Assembly: GCA_015847255.1 (NCBI GenBank)
Contig: JADLZK010002599.1
Coordinates: 62,001 to 126,000 of the forward strand
Direction: 5' to 3'
Length of the DNA stretch: 64,000 bases
DNA from: Hyparrhenia diplandra
Taxonomy: Eukaryota; Streptophyta; Magnoliopsida; Poales; Poaceae
Position numbers and translations under genes: made by a program. Below, piece by piece: positions 24,901-36,864 of the stretch. How positions within the stretch are numbered: the stretch's first letter is position 1; every line of letters begins with the position of its first letter. The notes under the pieces were generated by a model. That model made no database searches. It was given only the letters and a program-made list of their open reading frames with translations, and was not told the DNA's origin.

Positions 24901-25150
24901 AAGCACAAAAAGCTTGAAAATGAACATAGCATTCTTAGTGAGAGCAACTCACATCTCCTAGCCACAAAGGATACCTCTACTCCCTCCACTAGTCAAGGTT
25001 GTGGAAAATGCTATAATGTTGATATGAATGCTTATGCCACTAACCTTGCCAACATGAAAGCAATGGAGAAAGAGATCACTAGGCTCACTTTGCTATGGTA
25101 AGAAAAGAAGGTGAAACCAAAGAAGGCAACGAGTGAGCAACAAAGTTGAG
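18967..25150 (+). pseudogene. Sirevirus gag, broken by frameshifts and a solo LTR
   Basis: The gag polyprotein would form the virus-like particle. A Lys-rich N-terminus starts near 18967. The copia-type gag core is at about 19485-20080 ('FDGTNYAKWK'). A zinc-knuckle remnant lies at about 20405-20455, where one Cys is replaced by Tyr and the frame shifts inside the motif. An acidic Ser/Asp/Glu-rich stretch follows to 20839. A 3.8 kb solo LTR then interrupts the gene. Beyond it, from 24653, coding continues in the same frame with a strong coiled-coil segment (24685-25100). Several frameshifts and stops are present. Confidence 0.8.
20840..24647 (+). mobile_element. Solo LTR (3.8 kb) of the LARD family, TSD CCTAG
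   Basis: It starts TGTAACACCC and ends TGTTACA, with CCTAG on each side (20835-20839 and 24648-24652). Skipping it leaves the gag reading frame continuous, so it inserted into an already present copia element. No LARD interior remains, so it arose by recombination between two LTRs. Ends match the LTR at 2855-6961, but the GC-rich core (about 21480-22110) does not. That core has a TATAAATAG box at 21629-21637. Confidence 0.93.
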
Positions 25151-25739
25151 GCTCAAAGATGCCCAACTACATTGATGGGAGAAATGCAAGAATCAAGGAT
25201 AGACTTGGACACAAGCATGGAAACAAAACCAATGGTCGAAAGATAATCAATGGTGTTGAATGTGTCAAATTCTTGAGCAAAGGCACGAAAGAGGGTACAG
25301 AGAGACACTGCACGCGAGGCTTTGGACACAAGCCAACCCGAGCTGTCCATGCGCGCCACACGCCGATGTGCCGAGGGCGGGCGGCGATCGCCGTGCCCCC
25401 CAAGAAAAGGGAAGGTCACCTACACCGCCTCATTTCGAGAATAGACCCAAGAAGATGGTCCAAAAGCCTGTGAAGAAGGTCCGTAAGTCGAGAATCTTGT
25501 GCGGGCTGTTCCAAGAGCCACACCCTATCAATCAAGGGCAAAAGCAAACAAGTTGGACTCCAATCCTTGTTTTTGAAGTGAAGGCAAACAAAGAAGGGGG
25601 AGGTGTTTGCAAAGTATATGGGCAAAGTGAAAGGAAACTCTTTTGCAACACCTCTATATGGGTTCCTAAAGTTCTTGTGACTAATGTAAAAGGTCCCAAG
25701 AATCTTAGGGGACCTAAACTTGTGAACTAAACTTGTTTT

Positions 25740-26318
25740 GCAGGCATACTCCTCCGGTGGGTCAAGTTGGGTGTTTGACAGCGGCTATACAAATCATATG
25801 ACCGGAGAAAGGAGTATGCTCTCATCATATTCCTAAACCAATGACGATAGGAACAACATAAGGTTTGAAAATGATGATGTGAGAAGCGTGATCGGTCTTG
25901 GTAACGTTGCTATCACAACCGAGCATAATATTTCAGATGTTTTGCATGTTGATTCGTTGGGATACAACTTGTTGTTGGTCTCACAATTGTGTGAGAAAGG
26001 CTACAATTGTAGATGTTGGTGTGGAAGTCTTTCGTAGAAAAAGATTCCTCTGTTGTCTTCTGTGCAAACTCAAGAACAAGCTTTACTTAGTTGACTTCAA
26101 CAAAAGTGAAGCTAAGCTTGATACCGTCTAATGGCAAAAATCTAGCATGGGCTGGTTATGGCATCGTCGTCTAGCACATGTTGGCATGAGGAACTTGGCC
26201 AAACTGCAGTAAAGACAACCACATCATTGGACTAACAAATGTTGATTTTGACAAAGACAGGATATGTGGACCTTGCCAAGCCAGAAAGCAAGTAGGTGCA
26301 CCTCACCTACCAAAGAGT
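25740..26318 (+). pseudogene. Copia protease and GAG-pre-integrase remnants
   Basis: A 'WVFDSG' motif with the catalytic Asp at 25777-25779 marks the aspartic protease. Downstream (about 26150-26310) are the His and Cys pairs of the zinc-binding pre-integrase region. The reading frame is broken repeatedly, including a stop soon after the protease motif. Confidence 0.75.
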
Positions 26319-27323
26319 GTGATGACCACTACTCAACCATTGGAGTTGATACACATGGATCTCTTTGGACCGATGGCCTACCTTAGCATCGGGGGTAACA
26401 AATATGGACTTGTTATTGTTGATGATTATTCCCGCTTCACTTGGGTTTTCTTTGTCTTTGATAAGTGCAGTGTACAGGAGAAGGTGAAAACCTTCATCAA
26501 GAGGGCACAAAGAGAATTTGGGCTACTTGTCAAGAAAGTAAGAAGTGACAATGGCACCGAATTCAAGAACACCCAAGTTGAAGAGTTTCTTGATGAAGAG
26601 GGCATCAAGCATGAGTTTTCAGCTGCATATACCCCTCAACAAAATGGTGTAGTAGAGAGGAAGAACCGTACACTCATAGAGATGGCAAGGACAATGCTTG
26701 ATGAGTACAAGACTTCGGACATCTTTTGGTGTGAAGCCATCAACACCGCTTGTCATGCCATCAACCGTCTCTACTTACACAAGAAACTCAAGAAGACTTC
26801 ATATGAGCTCTTAACCGGTAACAAGCCTAAGGTGTCATACTTTAGGGTGTTTGGGTGCAAGTGTTTCATTCTGAACAAAAGGCCCCGAACCTCCAAGTTT
26901 GCACCTAAAGTTGATGAAGGTTTTCTTCTTGGTTACGGGTCAAATGAGCATGCCTATCGTGTTTTCAACCAAACCACCGGTAGGGTTGAAATCACTATAG
27001 ATGTGATATTTGATGAATCTAATGGCTCTCAAGTAGAGCAAGTTGATCAAAGTGTTGTAGGAAAGGAGGATCCACCTTGTGAGGCAATCAAGCAATTGGC
27101 TATCGGTGACATAAGGCCTCAAGAAGATCAAGCAAATGAAGAGGAGGATCCACCAGTTGTTGCTGCACAAGATTCCGCTGACGTACTCAATGACCAAGTG
27201 CAGCACACGCCTGCTGGAAGTATCCAACGCGGCAAGTGCCAAGACCATCGCGCGCAGGGCCTTGCCGCGCCACCTACCTCAAAGAAAGAATCGATCCACC
27301 CGCATCACCGTTTAACCACTTGA
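26319..27323 (+). pseudogene. Copia integrase catalytic domain
   Basis: A 334-codon frame carries the retroviral-type integrase core that joins element DNA to the host chromosome. The catalytic Asp residues are seen in 'HMDLFGP' and 'SDNGTEF', and the Glu in 'QNGVVERKNRT'. The C-terminal part ('YFRVFGCKCF') is also typical of copia. The frame stays open through the domain, but flanking parts of the polyprotein are shifted, so it cannot be made as part of a full polyprotein. Confidence 0.9.
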
Positions 27324-27537
27324 TCTTGCTCCAATTCTTGAAGCCGATGATGAATATGATGAAGATCAAGAAGAACATGCGTAGAAGGCGTTGATCACCC
27401 ATGACTACGATTAAACGATTCAACGGGATCACCCCGTTGACAACATCCTTGGGAGTCTCCGAAAGGGAGTTACTACTCAATCACATCTAGCTGCTTTCTG
27501 TCAACATTTCTCTTTTGTTTCATCTTTGGAACCGTAG

Positions 27538-28440
27538 AAAGTAGATGATGCTCTCAAGGATCCGGATTGGGTGTTGGCCATGCAAGAACAGCTTAACAAC
27601 TTCAAAAGAAATGAAGTTTGGGAGTTGGTGGAAAGACCCAAGACTAACATCATTGGTACCAAGTGGGTCTTCCGTAACAAGCAAGATGAAGATGGGTTGG
27701 TGACAAGAAACAAGGCAAGATTGGTTGCTCAAGGCTTCACTCAAGTAGAGGGCTTGGACTTTGATGAAACCTATGCACCGGTGGCAAGACTAGAAGCAAT
27801 TCGCATTCTTCTAGCCTTCGCTGCCCATCATGACTTCAAGCTGTACCAAATGGATGTCAAGAGTGCATTCCTCAATGGCCCACTACAAGAGGAGGTGTAT
27901 GTTGAGCAGCCACCCGGTTTTGAAGACCCCAAGTTTCCCAACCACGTCTACAAGCTTCGAAAGACACTCTATGGGCTTAAGCAAGCACCTAGAGCATGGT
28001 ATGAATGCCTTAAGGAATTCTTGCTCAAACAAGGCTTTGAAATAGGCAAAGCTGATCCTACTCTCTTCACTCATAAAGTTAGCAATGATATCTTTTGTAT
28101 GCCAAATATATGTCGATGACATAATATTTGGTAGCACTAACAATATGTATGTTGAGCAATTTAGTAGGACAATGACCAAGAGATTTGAGATGTCCATGAT
28201 GGGTGAGCTAAAGTACTTCCTCGGGTTTCAAGTCAAGCAAATGGAGGAAGGGACATTCATTTGCCAAACCAAGTACACCCATGACATGCTAAAGAAGTTT
28301 GATATGGCCAAGGCAAAGCCAATCAAAACTCCAATGCCAAGCAATGGACATCTTGATCTTGATGAGGAGGGTCCAAACCATGGACATGAAGGTATATCGC
28401 TCCATGATTGGATCTTTGCTTTACCTTTGTGCATCTAGGC
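27538..28440 (+). pseudogene. Copia reverse transcriptase
   Basis: The finger and palm motifs 'IIGTKWVFRNK', 'RLVAQGF', 'YQMDVKSAFLNG' and 'LYGLKQAPRAWY' are in one frame (27571-28119). The active-site YVDD box follows in another frame from about 28107, so a small indel near 28085-28105 splits the enzyme just before its catalytic box. The copy cannot encode an active enzyme as read. Confidence 0.92.
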
Positions 28441-28559
28441 CGGACATAATGCTTAGTGTGTGTATGTGTGCTCGTTTTAAGCCAATCCAAAGGAATGTCA
28501 CACCGTGGCTATTAAGAGAATCTTGAGATACTTAGTACTCACCCTAACCTTGGCTTGTG

Positions 28560-29060
28560 GTATCCTAAGGGTTCCAAGTTCAATCTACTAGGCTATTCGA
28601 TTCGACTATGCGGTTGCAAAGTAGATCGAAAAAGCACTTGGGGACATGTCAATTCCTTGGGACGGTCCTTAGTGTCTTGGAGCTCTAAGAAGCAAAATTG
28701 TGTAGCCCTTTCCACCGCCGAGGCCGAGTAGTATGTTGCGGCCGGTGCATGCATGCCGTGCTCAACTACTTTGGATGAAGCGAGACCTTAAAGGATTACG
28801 GATGTCATTTCACAAAGATACCTCTTCTTTGTGACAACGAGAGTGCCATCAAACTTCGCAAAATAACCCGGTAGCACACTCTAGAACAAAACACATAGAC
28901 ATTCGTCATCACTTCTTGAGAGACCACGAATTCAAAGGAGATATCGCTATTCGCCATGTGAGCACCGAAAAGCAACTAGCCGATATCTTCACCAAGCCTC
29001 TCGATGAGTCAAGGTTTTGTGCCGGGCGTAGTGAGCTAAACATTCTCGATTCTTGTAACT
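28560..29060 (+). pseudogene. Copia RNase H remnant
   Basis: Pieces of the RNase H domain that follows reverse transcriptase in copia elements are visible in several frames, including 'ALSTAEAE' near 28705-28730, which is followed at once by a TAG stop. The end ('STEKQLADIFTKPLD' type sequence, about 28960-29010) is also present. Confidence 0.8.
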
Positions 29061-29069
29061 TGATTTGAA

Positions 29070-30309
29070 TTCAAGCACACATGCAATCTGTTTTGAGACA
29101 CTAGTTCGACATAGGAAAAGTTTGTAAAACTTTCATATTGTGTTTCAAAAGAATTTCAAATTCTAATCCAAAATTCAATGCCATTGTTCTCAGATCGATG
29201 ATCCGTCCCGACAATGAATTTTGGTGTCTTTGTGATAAAGTTTGAGGAGAAATAAGTCAAAAGTGGCAATATATATATGCAGGGGCCAGGCCGGAGCGGG
29301 TGCAGCGTCACCGGGCAGCAAGGCCTTTTTGCAGCGATGCGCGCCTAGGGTTACCGTGACTCGACCGTCCGAACCGCTTTGGGCCAAATTTTCTTCTTTC
29401 CTTTTCTACCCCCGCCCAACCGGGTTATCTTTCTCCTCTCGACCCGACGCCCGACGCGCCCCTCTCTTTTCTCTCGGAGGCGTGAGGCCGGCGTCGTCCG
29501 GTCTTCTGCCGCCATGCTTGGCCGCCCGGCCCGGCCGCCGCCGCCGGCAAGCTGCGCCGCCCGCGCCCCCCGCCGGGAGTTCTGCCGTCTCGGCCCGGCG
29601 GGCTCCCTCTCTCCGAGCCCCCGCTTTTCTCCTCCTCCTCACTCCATGAGGTCAACCGCAAGGTAACCTAACCCTAGTTCATATAGTCCTTGCCCGATCT
29701 ATGCAATGTGCGCTCGTTCATGGATTCTTGTTTCTTAGTGATGTATGAACTCGGTGAAGTGATTTTGAGGGTTGGAATCGATGGATTTCGTGTTTCCATG
29801 ACTTAGGTGATTTAGGGGAGGGCGCGGCATTGCCGCCCCAAATAGAACTTTATCGTTCTTAGTCGCTTCCAACAGCATATATTCCTCAAATCACCTACTT
29901 GATTGAACCGGGAAATCGATTTGACTCCAAATTTCAAATATTTTTCACTCTAGTTCATGCTCATTTTTCAATCCATGGGCAATCTGCACCTAATCTCTGA
30001 TTTGGTCTGTGAAATTGTGATAGAAAGGTAGATTGAGTCGATAGATGTAGTGGAAAGATTTTGAGAGATGAAAATTGATGTTTGAAGCAAGGGAGCGGCA
30101 GTGCGGCAGGCATGACACGGCGAAGCGTCGCATGCTTGGCGGCAAATGTCGTGCCTCCTCGCTGGCGTCCGCCGCGACCCGTGTTTTCACCCCGACGACT
30201 TTTGCTCAACATCAAAATTCATTTCTACAATCTTTTTCTCCTACATATGTTTGGCCACTATACACTCTATCTTATGCAGTTTCTTACTAAACTCCTATCT
30301 TTTGCATAG
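29070..30309 (+). other. Non-coding stretch between RNase H and the extra coding region
   Basis: Part of the Sirevirus-type element. The block 29280-29660 is GC-rich with overlapping frames on both strands and looks like composition rather than coding. The rest is AT-rich. Nothing recognisable as a gene. Confidence 0.4.
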
Positions 30310-31898
30310 ATGGATCCTGGAGGTGATCCTCATGGCAAGAGAAAGATGAGGGTGAAGGTCGTGGACAAGAGAGGCAAAGGAAGGAAGAACTTGAACAGGC
30401 GGGTGGCGGTGGGTCACTGGGCTTATCGAGGAGCAAAGAAGAAGAAGTATGGATACACCATTGTGCCACACGGTGACCAAGGCACCCCCCCGAGCACCTC
30501 GTCATCTATGACAAAGAACTACATGCAAAGAAGTTGAGGGTGTATATGAGATGGCGGCCTGTCAATGATCCACCTATTCGGTGGTGAGCTACTTCAAGAA
30601 GCGAGAGAGAAGTGGCAGATGCTAGGGCATACAATGTGTACAAATGATGAGCGGACCGATGGCATAGATGAGAGGTTTTGGCAAAGATTCCACTCAAACT
30701 TTTACCCGACCGCCCTCTTTCACTCATCCAAGAGCAAGATCACCACTATACGCACTATATTGACTTTGAGAGGATGCATAAAAGAGGACAAAAGAGGAGG
30801 ATGCCTTCAATGAGGCAATTGAGGCTTGTGAGAGATTTGGCCGACCGATATCATGGCTTTCAAGCATGATTGGAATGAGGAGATCCTTAGTCGAGTTTCA
30901 TGCCACCTATTCTTGGGACCGCACGGTCGAGACACCATTCACCTGGATGACCGACGGGAGGCACTACTGAGTTGACTTTGTCACATTCGTCGATCGATAC
31001 TTGGTTTTGGGGCTGATCACAAGGCATTACACGTGACATTCATGAGATTGACCCCATTGAGGCCAAGGCCATCAAGGATTGCTGGGCTGATCCAAAGCTA
31101 CTTGGAAAAGGGAAGGGGTTGAAGGACTTCTTCTATGTGATGAACAACCTCTGCAGATGCACCATTGATCCCAAGGATGGGGCAGCCTCTGATGTGAATG
31201 GCTATGCTAGGAATTTGCTTGCTCACTTCAGGAATGATGAGACTTTCAATGTGGGAAAGTTCATTTGGAGACAGCTAGCAAATGCCATGGACGATGCCAG
31301 AAGGAACTTGCCATATGCTCCTTACATTATGTTCATGATTGAGAGGGCCAGTGGGAACATCTATCCCAAGGATTGCTTCCACACAGTCTACAACATAGAG
31401 AAGACCCATGGCTTGGATGGAGGAAAGACCGGTGGCGAGATCCGGACCCTCGGCCAGAGGCACCTCGGTGGTAGAGAGGACTTAGAGCAGCCCTCGAGTT
31501 CTAGGCCCAGGAGGCACAGTGGCTCTCGATCCAAGGTGAAGAAGTGGATCAAGGCCATCTTTGGGCATTGCGCATATGCATCATAGCAAACTTATGAGAT
31601 GCGCAGGGAGATGAGACAGGCTTTCAAGAGTGTTAGGGAGAAGCAAGGACTCCCAGTTCCTCCTTCTATCCCTAGACCACCTCAGTATGACCTCCCAGAG
31701 TTGTCAGCCACCAGTAGCTCAGATCAGGATCTGTCAGACCTGCTTGGCTCTTTCTCTCAGCAGATCCCAGCTCGCCGCTCTACTCGTCGCTCTGCACGGA
31801 CTGTCTTTGTTATTTCGGAGGAGGATGAGGACACGACTTCTAGCCGCGAGGACACCGGGGTGAGGAGTGACTCGCTTCTTTTCTTCTCTTTTCTATGA
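30310..31898 (+). pseudogene. Extra 3' coding region of the Sirevirus-type element
   Basis: Between RNase H and the 3' LTR lies a coding-like region with a start at 30310. It continues in broken frames through 30565-30870, 31119-31586 and 31599-31898. Recurring aromatic motifs such as 'RFWQRFHSNFY', 'TYSWDRTVETPFTW' and 'FIWRQLANAMDDARR' show that it once coded for one protein of roughly 500 residues, ending in a Ser/Arg-rich tail. Sireviruses often carry an extra, sometimes envelope-like, gene here. I recognise no domain and see no clear membrane segment, so the function is unknown. Confidence 0.6.
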
Positions 31899-32356
31899 TC
31901 TTTTTTTGGTGCTTGACGCCAAAGGGGAGAAAATTAGAAGAAATGAGAGGGGTCAAACTTGGTCAAACTTTTTCGGCCTTTGGAGTTGGTTCGAGGATGA
32001 TGCAAAGCGGTGATCTTGAGTTTAGATCCTTTGAGAGTAGCTTGTTAGGTGTAAGTTTGAGAGAAACTCTATTTTATGTAATAATGCCACCCGTGACTTG
32101 TTATTTCTCGAATTTGGTCGTTGGTTGCTTAAACTCGCTTTTTATATAATCACTTTGCTGTTTAGCTTATTTAATCCTGTCATATATGCTTTGTGGTATT
32201 GATTAAATGCATGCCCGACCGATAGGCGCGGGCGGTGCCGCACACATCGATCTTGAGCAGACAATATTGTTGTGCTCTGATCAGTTTCTGTCGTCATATG
32301 CATCACGGATATATTTTATGACACCCTGTTGAGCACCCCACAGCAACCATGGATGT

Positions 32357-32622
32357 AGGGGGAGGCCTTGCACACTTTCTAAATGTGTGACTTGACTTTT
32401 TATGTCAAAATGAGAATTCAAATCTCACTCACACATTTAGGGGGAGGCCTCACTACACCTAAATATGTGAAATTGACCTTTTCATGTCAATACTGAGAAT
32501 TCAAAACTCACTCACATATTTAGGGGGAGGTTCCTACATCCTTGGTCTTCGAAATCTAAGTTTGACTTTACATCTTATGTAAGCTCTAATTTGGTTGTCA
32601 TCAATCACCAAAAAGGGGGAGA
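32357..32622 (+). repeat. Repeated polypurine-tract array before the 3' LTR
   Basis: AGGGGGAGG occurs at 32357-32365, 32439-32447 and 32522-32530, each in a diverged ~80 bp unit containing 'ACACATTTAGGGGGAGG'-like sequence. The functional tract AAAAAGGGGGAGA (32610-32622) directly precedes the LTR. Multiple polypurine copies here are a described feature of Sireviruses. Confidence 0.85.
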
Positions 32623-32623
32623 T

Positions 32624-33999
32624 TGTAAGTGAAATCAAGCTCTAAGTGAGTTTTGGCGTTGATGACCACCGAATTAGGGGACTAATGAGATTTACGAAGA
32701 TGACATGCAGGGATTAAAATGTGGAGTTGATGTACAGGTCCAAATTCACCAAATAAGCTAGATGGTGGTGTTTCCGGATCAAGGCGTTTAAATTATTTTA
32801 TATTTTGAATCTTGAGTTTAGGAAATGCCGTACTATCAAGAGGGATCCTAGGATTCTCGGATACACGTGGACCAAGTGCTCTAAACATCAAATCAGACAC
32901 AACACTCAACTCCAAACACGGCGGCCGGCAATTCTTCATTGTTTCACTCTTTTGTTTGTCAGGTTGGCGCGGCAGCACCCGGCGCAATGGTGCGGCAGCG
33001 AATGGTGCGGCAATGTCGCGCCCCACGATGGCGATGCCGGCGTTCTTCGTCTTGGCAAGTGCCACACTTAAATCCTACCGTTGGGTCCGTGGGGTATAAA
33101 TACCCATTCTACCCCTCCCACAACGGTTACCGGCTCACTTTATCTTCTTCCTCGAGCGGCATGGCCGAGAAACACCTCTTGCTCTCTCTATCACTCCTCC
33201 ATTGAAGCACCTTGAGCTCCCCACTCAATCTCTCACTTCCCACCAGGGATTTTTGAGGGAAAAGGTAGCAAACTTCGATTGGAGGCCGGATCTACTACTT
33301 TCCCCACTCAAAAGAGCATTTGGTTCACGTTTGGCCGGACCCTAGGGTTCTTTACTCTTGGAGCTTGCTCCTAGACGGCTAGGGCGTCGCCCTTGAGCTT
33401 GCCCCTTCGTGTGGCAGCCTTGGGAGGTTTGTAACCTCACACAACAAGAATACATTACACCACATCTCTAGGGTTAACTCCCTAGACTTGTGAAGCGAGG
33501 GAAAAAGCAAGCGGTGGGCAAGCTAAGCCTTGTGTGGCAACCTCAACAACGTGGGCGTAACCCACCGTGTTATTGGCCGAAACCACGGGTCAAATCCTTG
33601 TGTCACTTGTATTCTTTACTTTCTTGCATATTTATCTTGTGAGCTAGGGTTTCGTCCCGATCTATCTTGTTGCAGGGTTTCTGTCGTATTTGGTTAGTAT
33701 TCTGTGAAGTACCTGTGTGCAGGAACAAAGGTGATTCACGATCTCAAAGGACACGACTCACGAGATCCATTTCGAGGTCACTTACGTGAGGCGACACGCG
33801 GCAAATGCCGATGCGCCTACCGGCCGAGAGAAGTTCATTCTCTGTCTCTGTCTGCCCTCGTGCACCACGACTTCACGCAGCGGTGCGCGCCCCTATCTGC
33901 AAAGATGCGCATATCTATCTTGACAAGTGTGCTAAAGTTTTAACAGTCGATTTTAGGGGGTAAGCCTATTCACCCCCCCTCTAGGCTTCCATCGGATCC
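32624..33999 (+). repeat. 3' LTR of the Sirevirus-type element
   Basis: It begins TGTAAGTGAAATC after the polypurine tract and aligns with 17580-18915 to about 33999, where the final TACA of the 5' copy is absent and gypsy sequence resumes. TATAAATA at 33095-33102. Several indels relative to the 5' LTR. Confidence 0.92.
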
Positions 34000-35240
34000 C
34001 GAGGGCCGCCAGTAGTAGCTCCCTTGGAACACCCACCTCAAGATGCTGATGCACCACGCCGCGGGGTGGGCTCTCCAGAATAAGAAACGCCATTTGGGAG
34101 GAGCGCGTTGGCGAAAGTGGAAGGAGACGCCGGATGGTGCCGGGTGGGGGGAGGAGGAGTGGTAGCTAAGTTAATCATCGCATCAGTATATGAAGGCGCC
34201 GACGCCTAACGAGAGAAGGAGAGAGGCGATGGGCACCCCGCGTCGTAGGCGATGTAGACGTTGTCGACGGTGAGGAAGAGGCGATCCATGCCGCCGAGGG
34301 GAAAACGACCTCGGCTAGGCCAATGTGGTGGCGCCTCGGCCACATGCCGCCAAGCGGGATGGCGGTTGGTGCGGCCGATGTTGGCTTCGCCGTGTAGGCT
34401 CCCAAGGCGAGGGAAGTTCGTCCCGCGAACTCCGCCCGAAGCAAGGCCTCCGAAGAAGTCCGGCCGTAATGGAGAGGAGGCCGGAAGGTAGAAGCGGCCA
34501 TCGAAGAGGAGGAGGCCGTCTTCGAAAGTGTCCATCCGAGCAAGCGGCGTCGCGTGGTGACGTCGAGGGCGATGCGGCGTAGGTGCTGATCCTCCGGTGT
34601 AGCCTGTGGCGTAGCTGGACGAAGACTCGAGCAGATGTGTCGTAGAGGTCCAAGGCGTCGCATGCCTCGAACGTTTCCCAAGCCGAGGGCGGATGTACCG
34701 GATGCCGGCGAAGATGCCCTGAGGGAGGAGGCGGGGCCAGGGGCCCCAACGAGGGGGGTGGAGATGGAGTGAACGTGTTTCGGGCGACCCTCACGGTAGT
34801 ACTGAGCTCGTGGGTTGTGAAGTCCCATGTCACGCGCCCCAGGCTTGCCCGCCCAAGGCATGCCAAGGATGACGTCGACGTCCCTCGCCCGATAACATGA
34901 CGTAGGTGTCGATGTCGGGCGCCGGGCGTCGAGGCGTAGTGGCACGTCGAAGGTGGCGGCGCGGCATGTAGACGTGGTGCCGTGCCGGTGGTGATCGGCA
35001 CACGCACCGGCCGAGTCCCGAGGCCTACCGTGGTCACCATGCGGGGGTCGATGTAGTTGTGATGTTGACGCCCACGAGATCATACCGACGAGGTAGAGAG
35101 AATGAGCACCACGCACGGGAGTCGGGTCCCCGGTGAGGACCTCCAAATCGGTGGCTCCTCTTTGACGCCCGCTAGTGGGGCGTTTGTCGTGTCGTCGGTG
35201 TAGTCGTTGAAGATTGTGATGTCGAAGAGATGCTTGCACT
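34000..35240 (-). pseudogene. Gypsy protease and integrase N-terminal remnants
   Basis: On the minus strand a 'DVDVILGMPW' motif (about 34870) marks the retropepsin-type protease of gypsy elements. Only about 100 codons further on, 'DGLLLFDGRFYLPASSPL' (about 34465-34520) matches the start of the integrase zinc-binding region. Reverse transcriptase and most of RNase H, normally over 1.5 kb, are therefore absent between them. Frames are shifted throughout. Confidence 0.7.
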
Positions 35241-36280
35241 TGTGGCCCCGTGAGAACGGCTCGTCACCAGCTTGAAGCGTAGTCCAGCCTTGCGCCGTTC
35301 GTCATCTCCTCGGTGTCGGCCCGTTTGAACGGCCGAGTCGTTCTTTGGCCGACGAGGGAGGTGCCCGGGGGGGCGGCTGCGAGTCGGAGGCGCAGGGCCC
35401 CGCCCCTTTGCTGTCAGGCCTGGTTTGCCGGTGTTGTAGAGGATGGCGAGGGTCGCCAGACGCTTCGGGCGACATGGTCGCTTCCATGTCCTTGGGATTA
35501 CGCATCTCGACGTCCGATCTGGCGGTTCGCCCAAGCCTCTTTGTGTAGATGTTGACTGTTCTTTGGTCGTCGAGGTTGCCTGCCCATGCCACATGTGCGA
35601 AAGCGCTCCGTGTACTCATCGGCGGTGCTGTCTTCCTTAGCGAGGCCACCTCACCCAGTGGAGTTCCGCCGTTCAAGCGGGTCGGCGCTCGTTGACATAT
35701 TGGGCTTAAGCTTGCCCAATACGCCCACGGTTTCTCTGGGACAGCCTCATGTACCATTCTTCGTGCTCGCTTTGTGAGATGATATGAAGCGTACGGACTT
35801 GCTCTGTTCTTTGGCGTACCTTATCCCCGAAGAATTGCTCGCGGCGGTTGATCCATGGAAGGGGATCGTCCTTGCCATCATAGGTGGGGAAGGACGGCTT
35901 GTGCAAGCGAGGGCGAGGCCTCGGAAGGTGTCGGCCGGAGGGGAGGGGGGGGCGCATGCGCCCCCTGGCGATGATGTGCTGGCGATTCGTCCTTCGGCCT
36001 CAAGTAGCGCTTGATCGGGTTCTCCGGATCATTTCTTTGTTACCGATTGTCCCGGGTTACGCTTGCCATCCGTCCGCTTCTTGATGAAATCGCGGGCTAC
36101 CGACTCGAACATTGCCCGCATCTCGATCTCGGCGTCATGGAGTTGTTGCTTGGGAGTTTAAGCTTATTTGGATCATCGGGTGAGATGATAGCGATCTTAT
36201 CGTCGAGCTTGTCCATCCTGGTGCGATCTTGGCGAACTCGTCCCCCAAGTGCTTGATCGGTTTTTGGCTTCGTCGTCCAT
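35241..36280 (-). pseudogene. Gypsy gag, degenerate
   Basis: Minus-strand gag starts near the ATG at 36280, about 35 bases after the LTR. Gag-like pieces are 'YDGKDDPLPWINR' and 'EWYMRLSQRN' (35706-35957) and 'LNGGTPLGEVASLRKT' (near 35640-35690). Frameshifts and stops separate the pieces. Confidence 0.75.
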
Positions 36281-36315
36281 GGTGGTGGGTGGATCGTAGT
36301 GGTCTCCGGATACGG

Positions 36316-36864
36316 TGTCGGGTTCGGCTAGATTGGGCGGGCCGACACGTAGATTGGGGAGATTGGTGGAGAGGAGGAGGGGAGGAGCGGCGATGGGGGC
36401 GGCGGGGCGGCGGTGGCGCGCGGGGGGCGCGGGGCGCCTTGGGCCGGCGCAAGGGGCTGGGGCGGGCGTGGAGTGGAGGAGGGAGACAGGGAGAGTTGGG
36501 ATAAAATTCTTTATTTGCTTGTTACCCCTCGAAAGATTCTGACCCCTTACTTATATAGCCCGGCTATTGGGACTTGTATCTCAAGCAATCTCTCTAAAGG
36601 TTTCCTTATAGATTGGAATACCTTTTACAAGCGTGTCCTATTTATTTATTTCCTAATAAGGGTCTCCCTTATAGATGAGATAACCCCTTGCACACCAAAA
36701 CACCTAAAGATAATCCTAGATATTTTCCTCCTTATTTCGAATTAATTGAGAAGAATCCGCGGAAGGGAGGAGGAGGCGCGGGAGGGGACGCGAGCGCTGG
36801 GGCGGCGGCGCCGCCGCCTTAGGCCGTCGGGCCCCTCCTCCGGCCCTATTTCCCGGTCGTGACA
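36316..36864 (-). repeat. 5' LTR of the gypsy element
   Basis: 549 bp, starting (minus strand) TGTCACGACCGGG after CAAGG and ending CGACA. A decayed primer-binding site follows at about 36300-36314 (minus-strand TATCCGGAGACC). Aligned with 16790-17322. Confidence 0.92.

Larger units (their letters stand above)
17580..33999 (+). mobile_element. Sirevirus-type Ty1/copia retrotransposon, degenerate
   Basis: A ~16.4 kb element (12.6 kb without the inserted solo LTR) with LTRs at 17580-18915 and 32624-33999. Its order is gag, protease, integrase, reverse transcriptase, RNase H, which is the copia order. Sirevirus traits are a long gag with a coiled-coil tail, an extra coding region between RNase H and the 3' LTR, and several polypurine-tract copies before the 3' LTR. 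Stops and frameshifts occur in every gene, so this copy is not autonomous. No matching target-site duplication was found, and the last bases of the 3' LTR are missing. Confidence 0.88.

Noticed and set aside
32340..32530. CRISPR-like repeat array
   Set aside because: The spaced repeats are diverged polypurine units of a plant Sirevirus; spacing and content do not fit CRISPR and the genome is eukaryotic.
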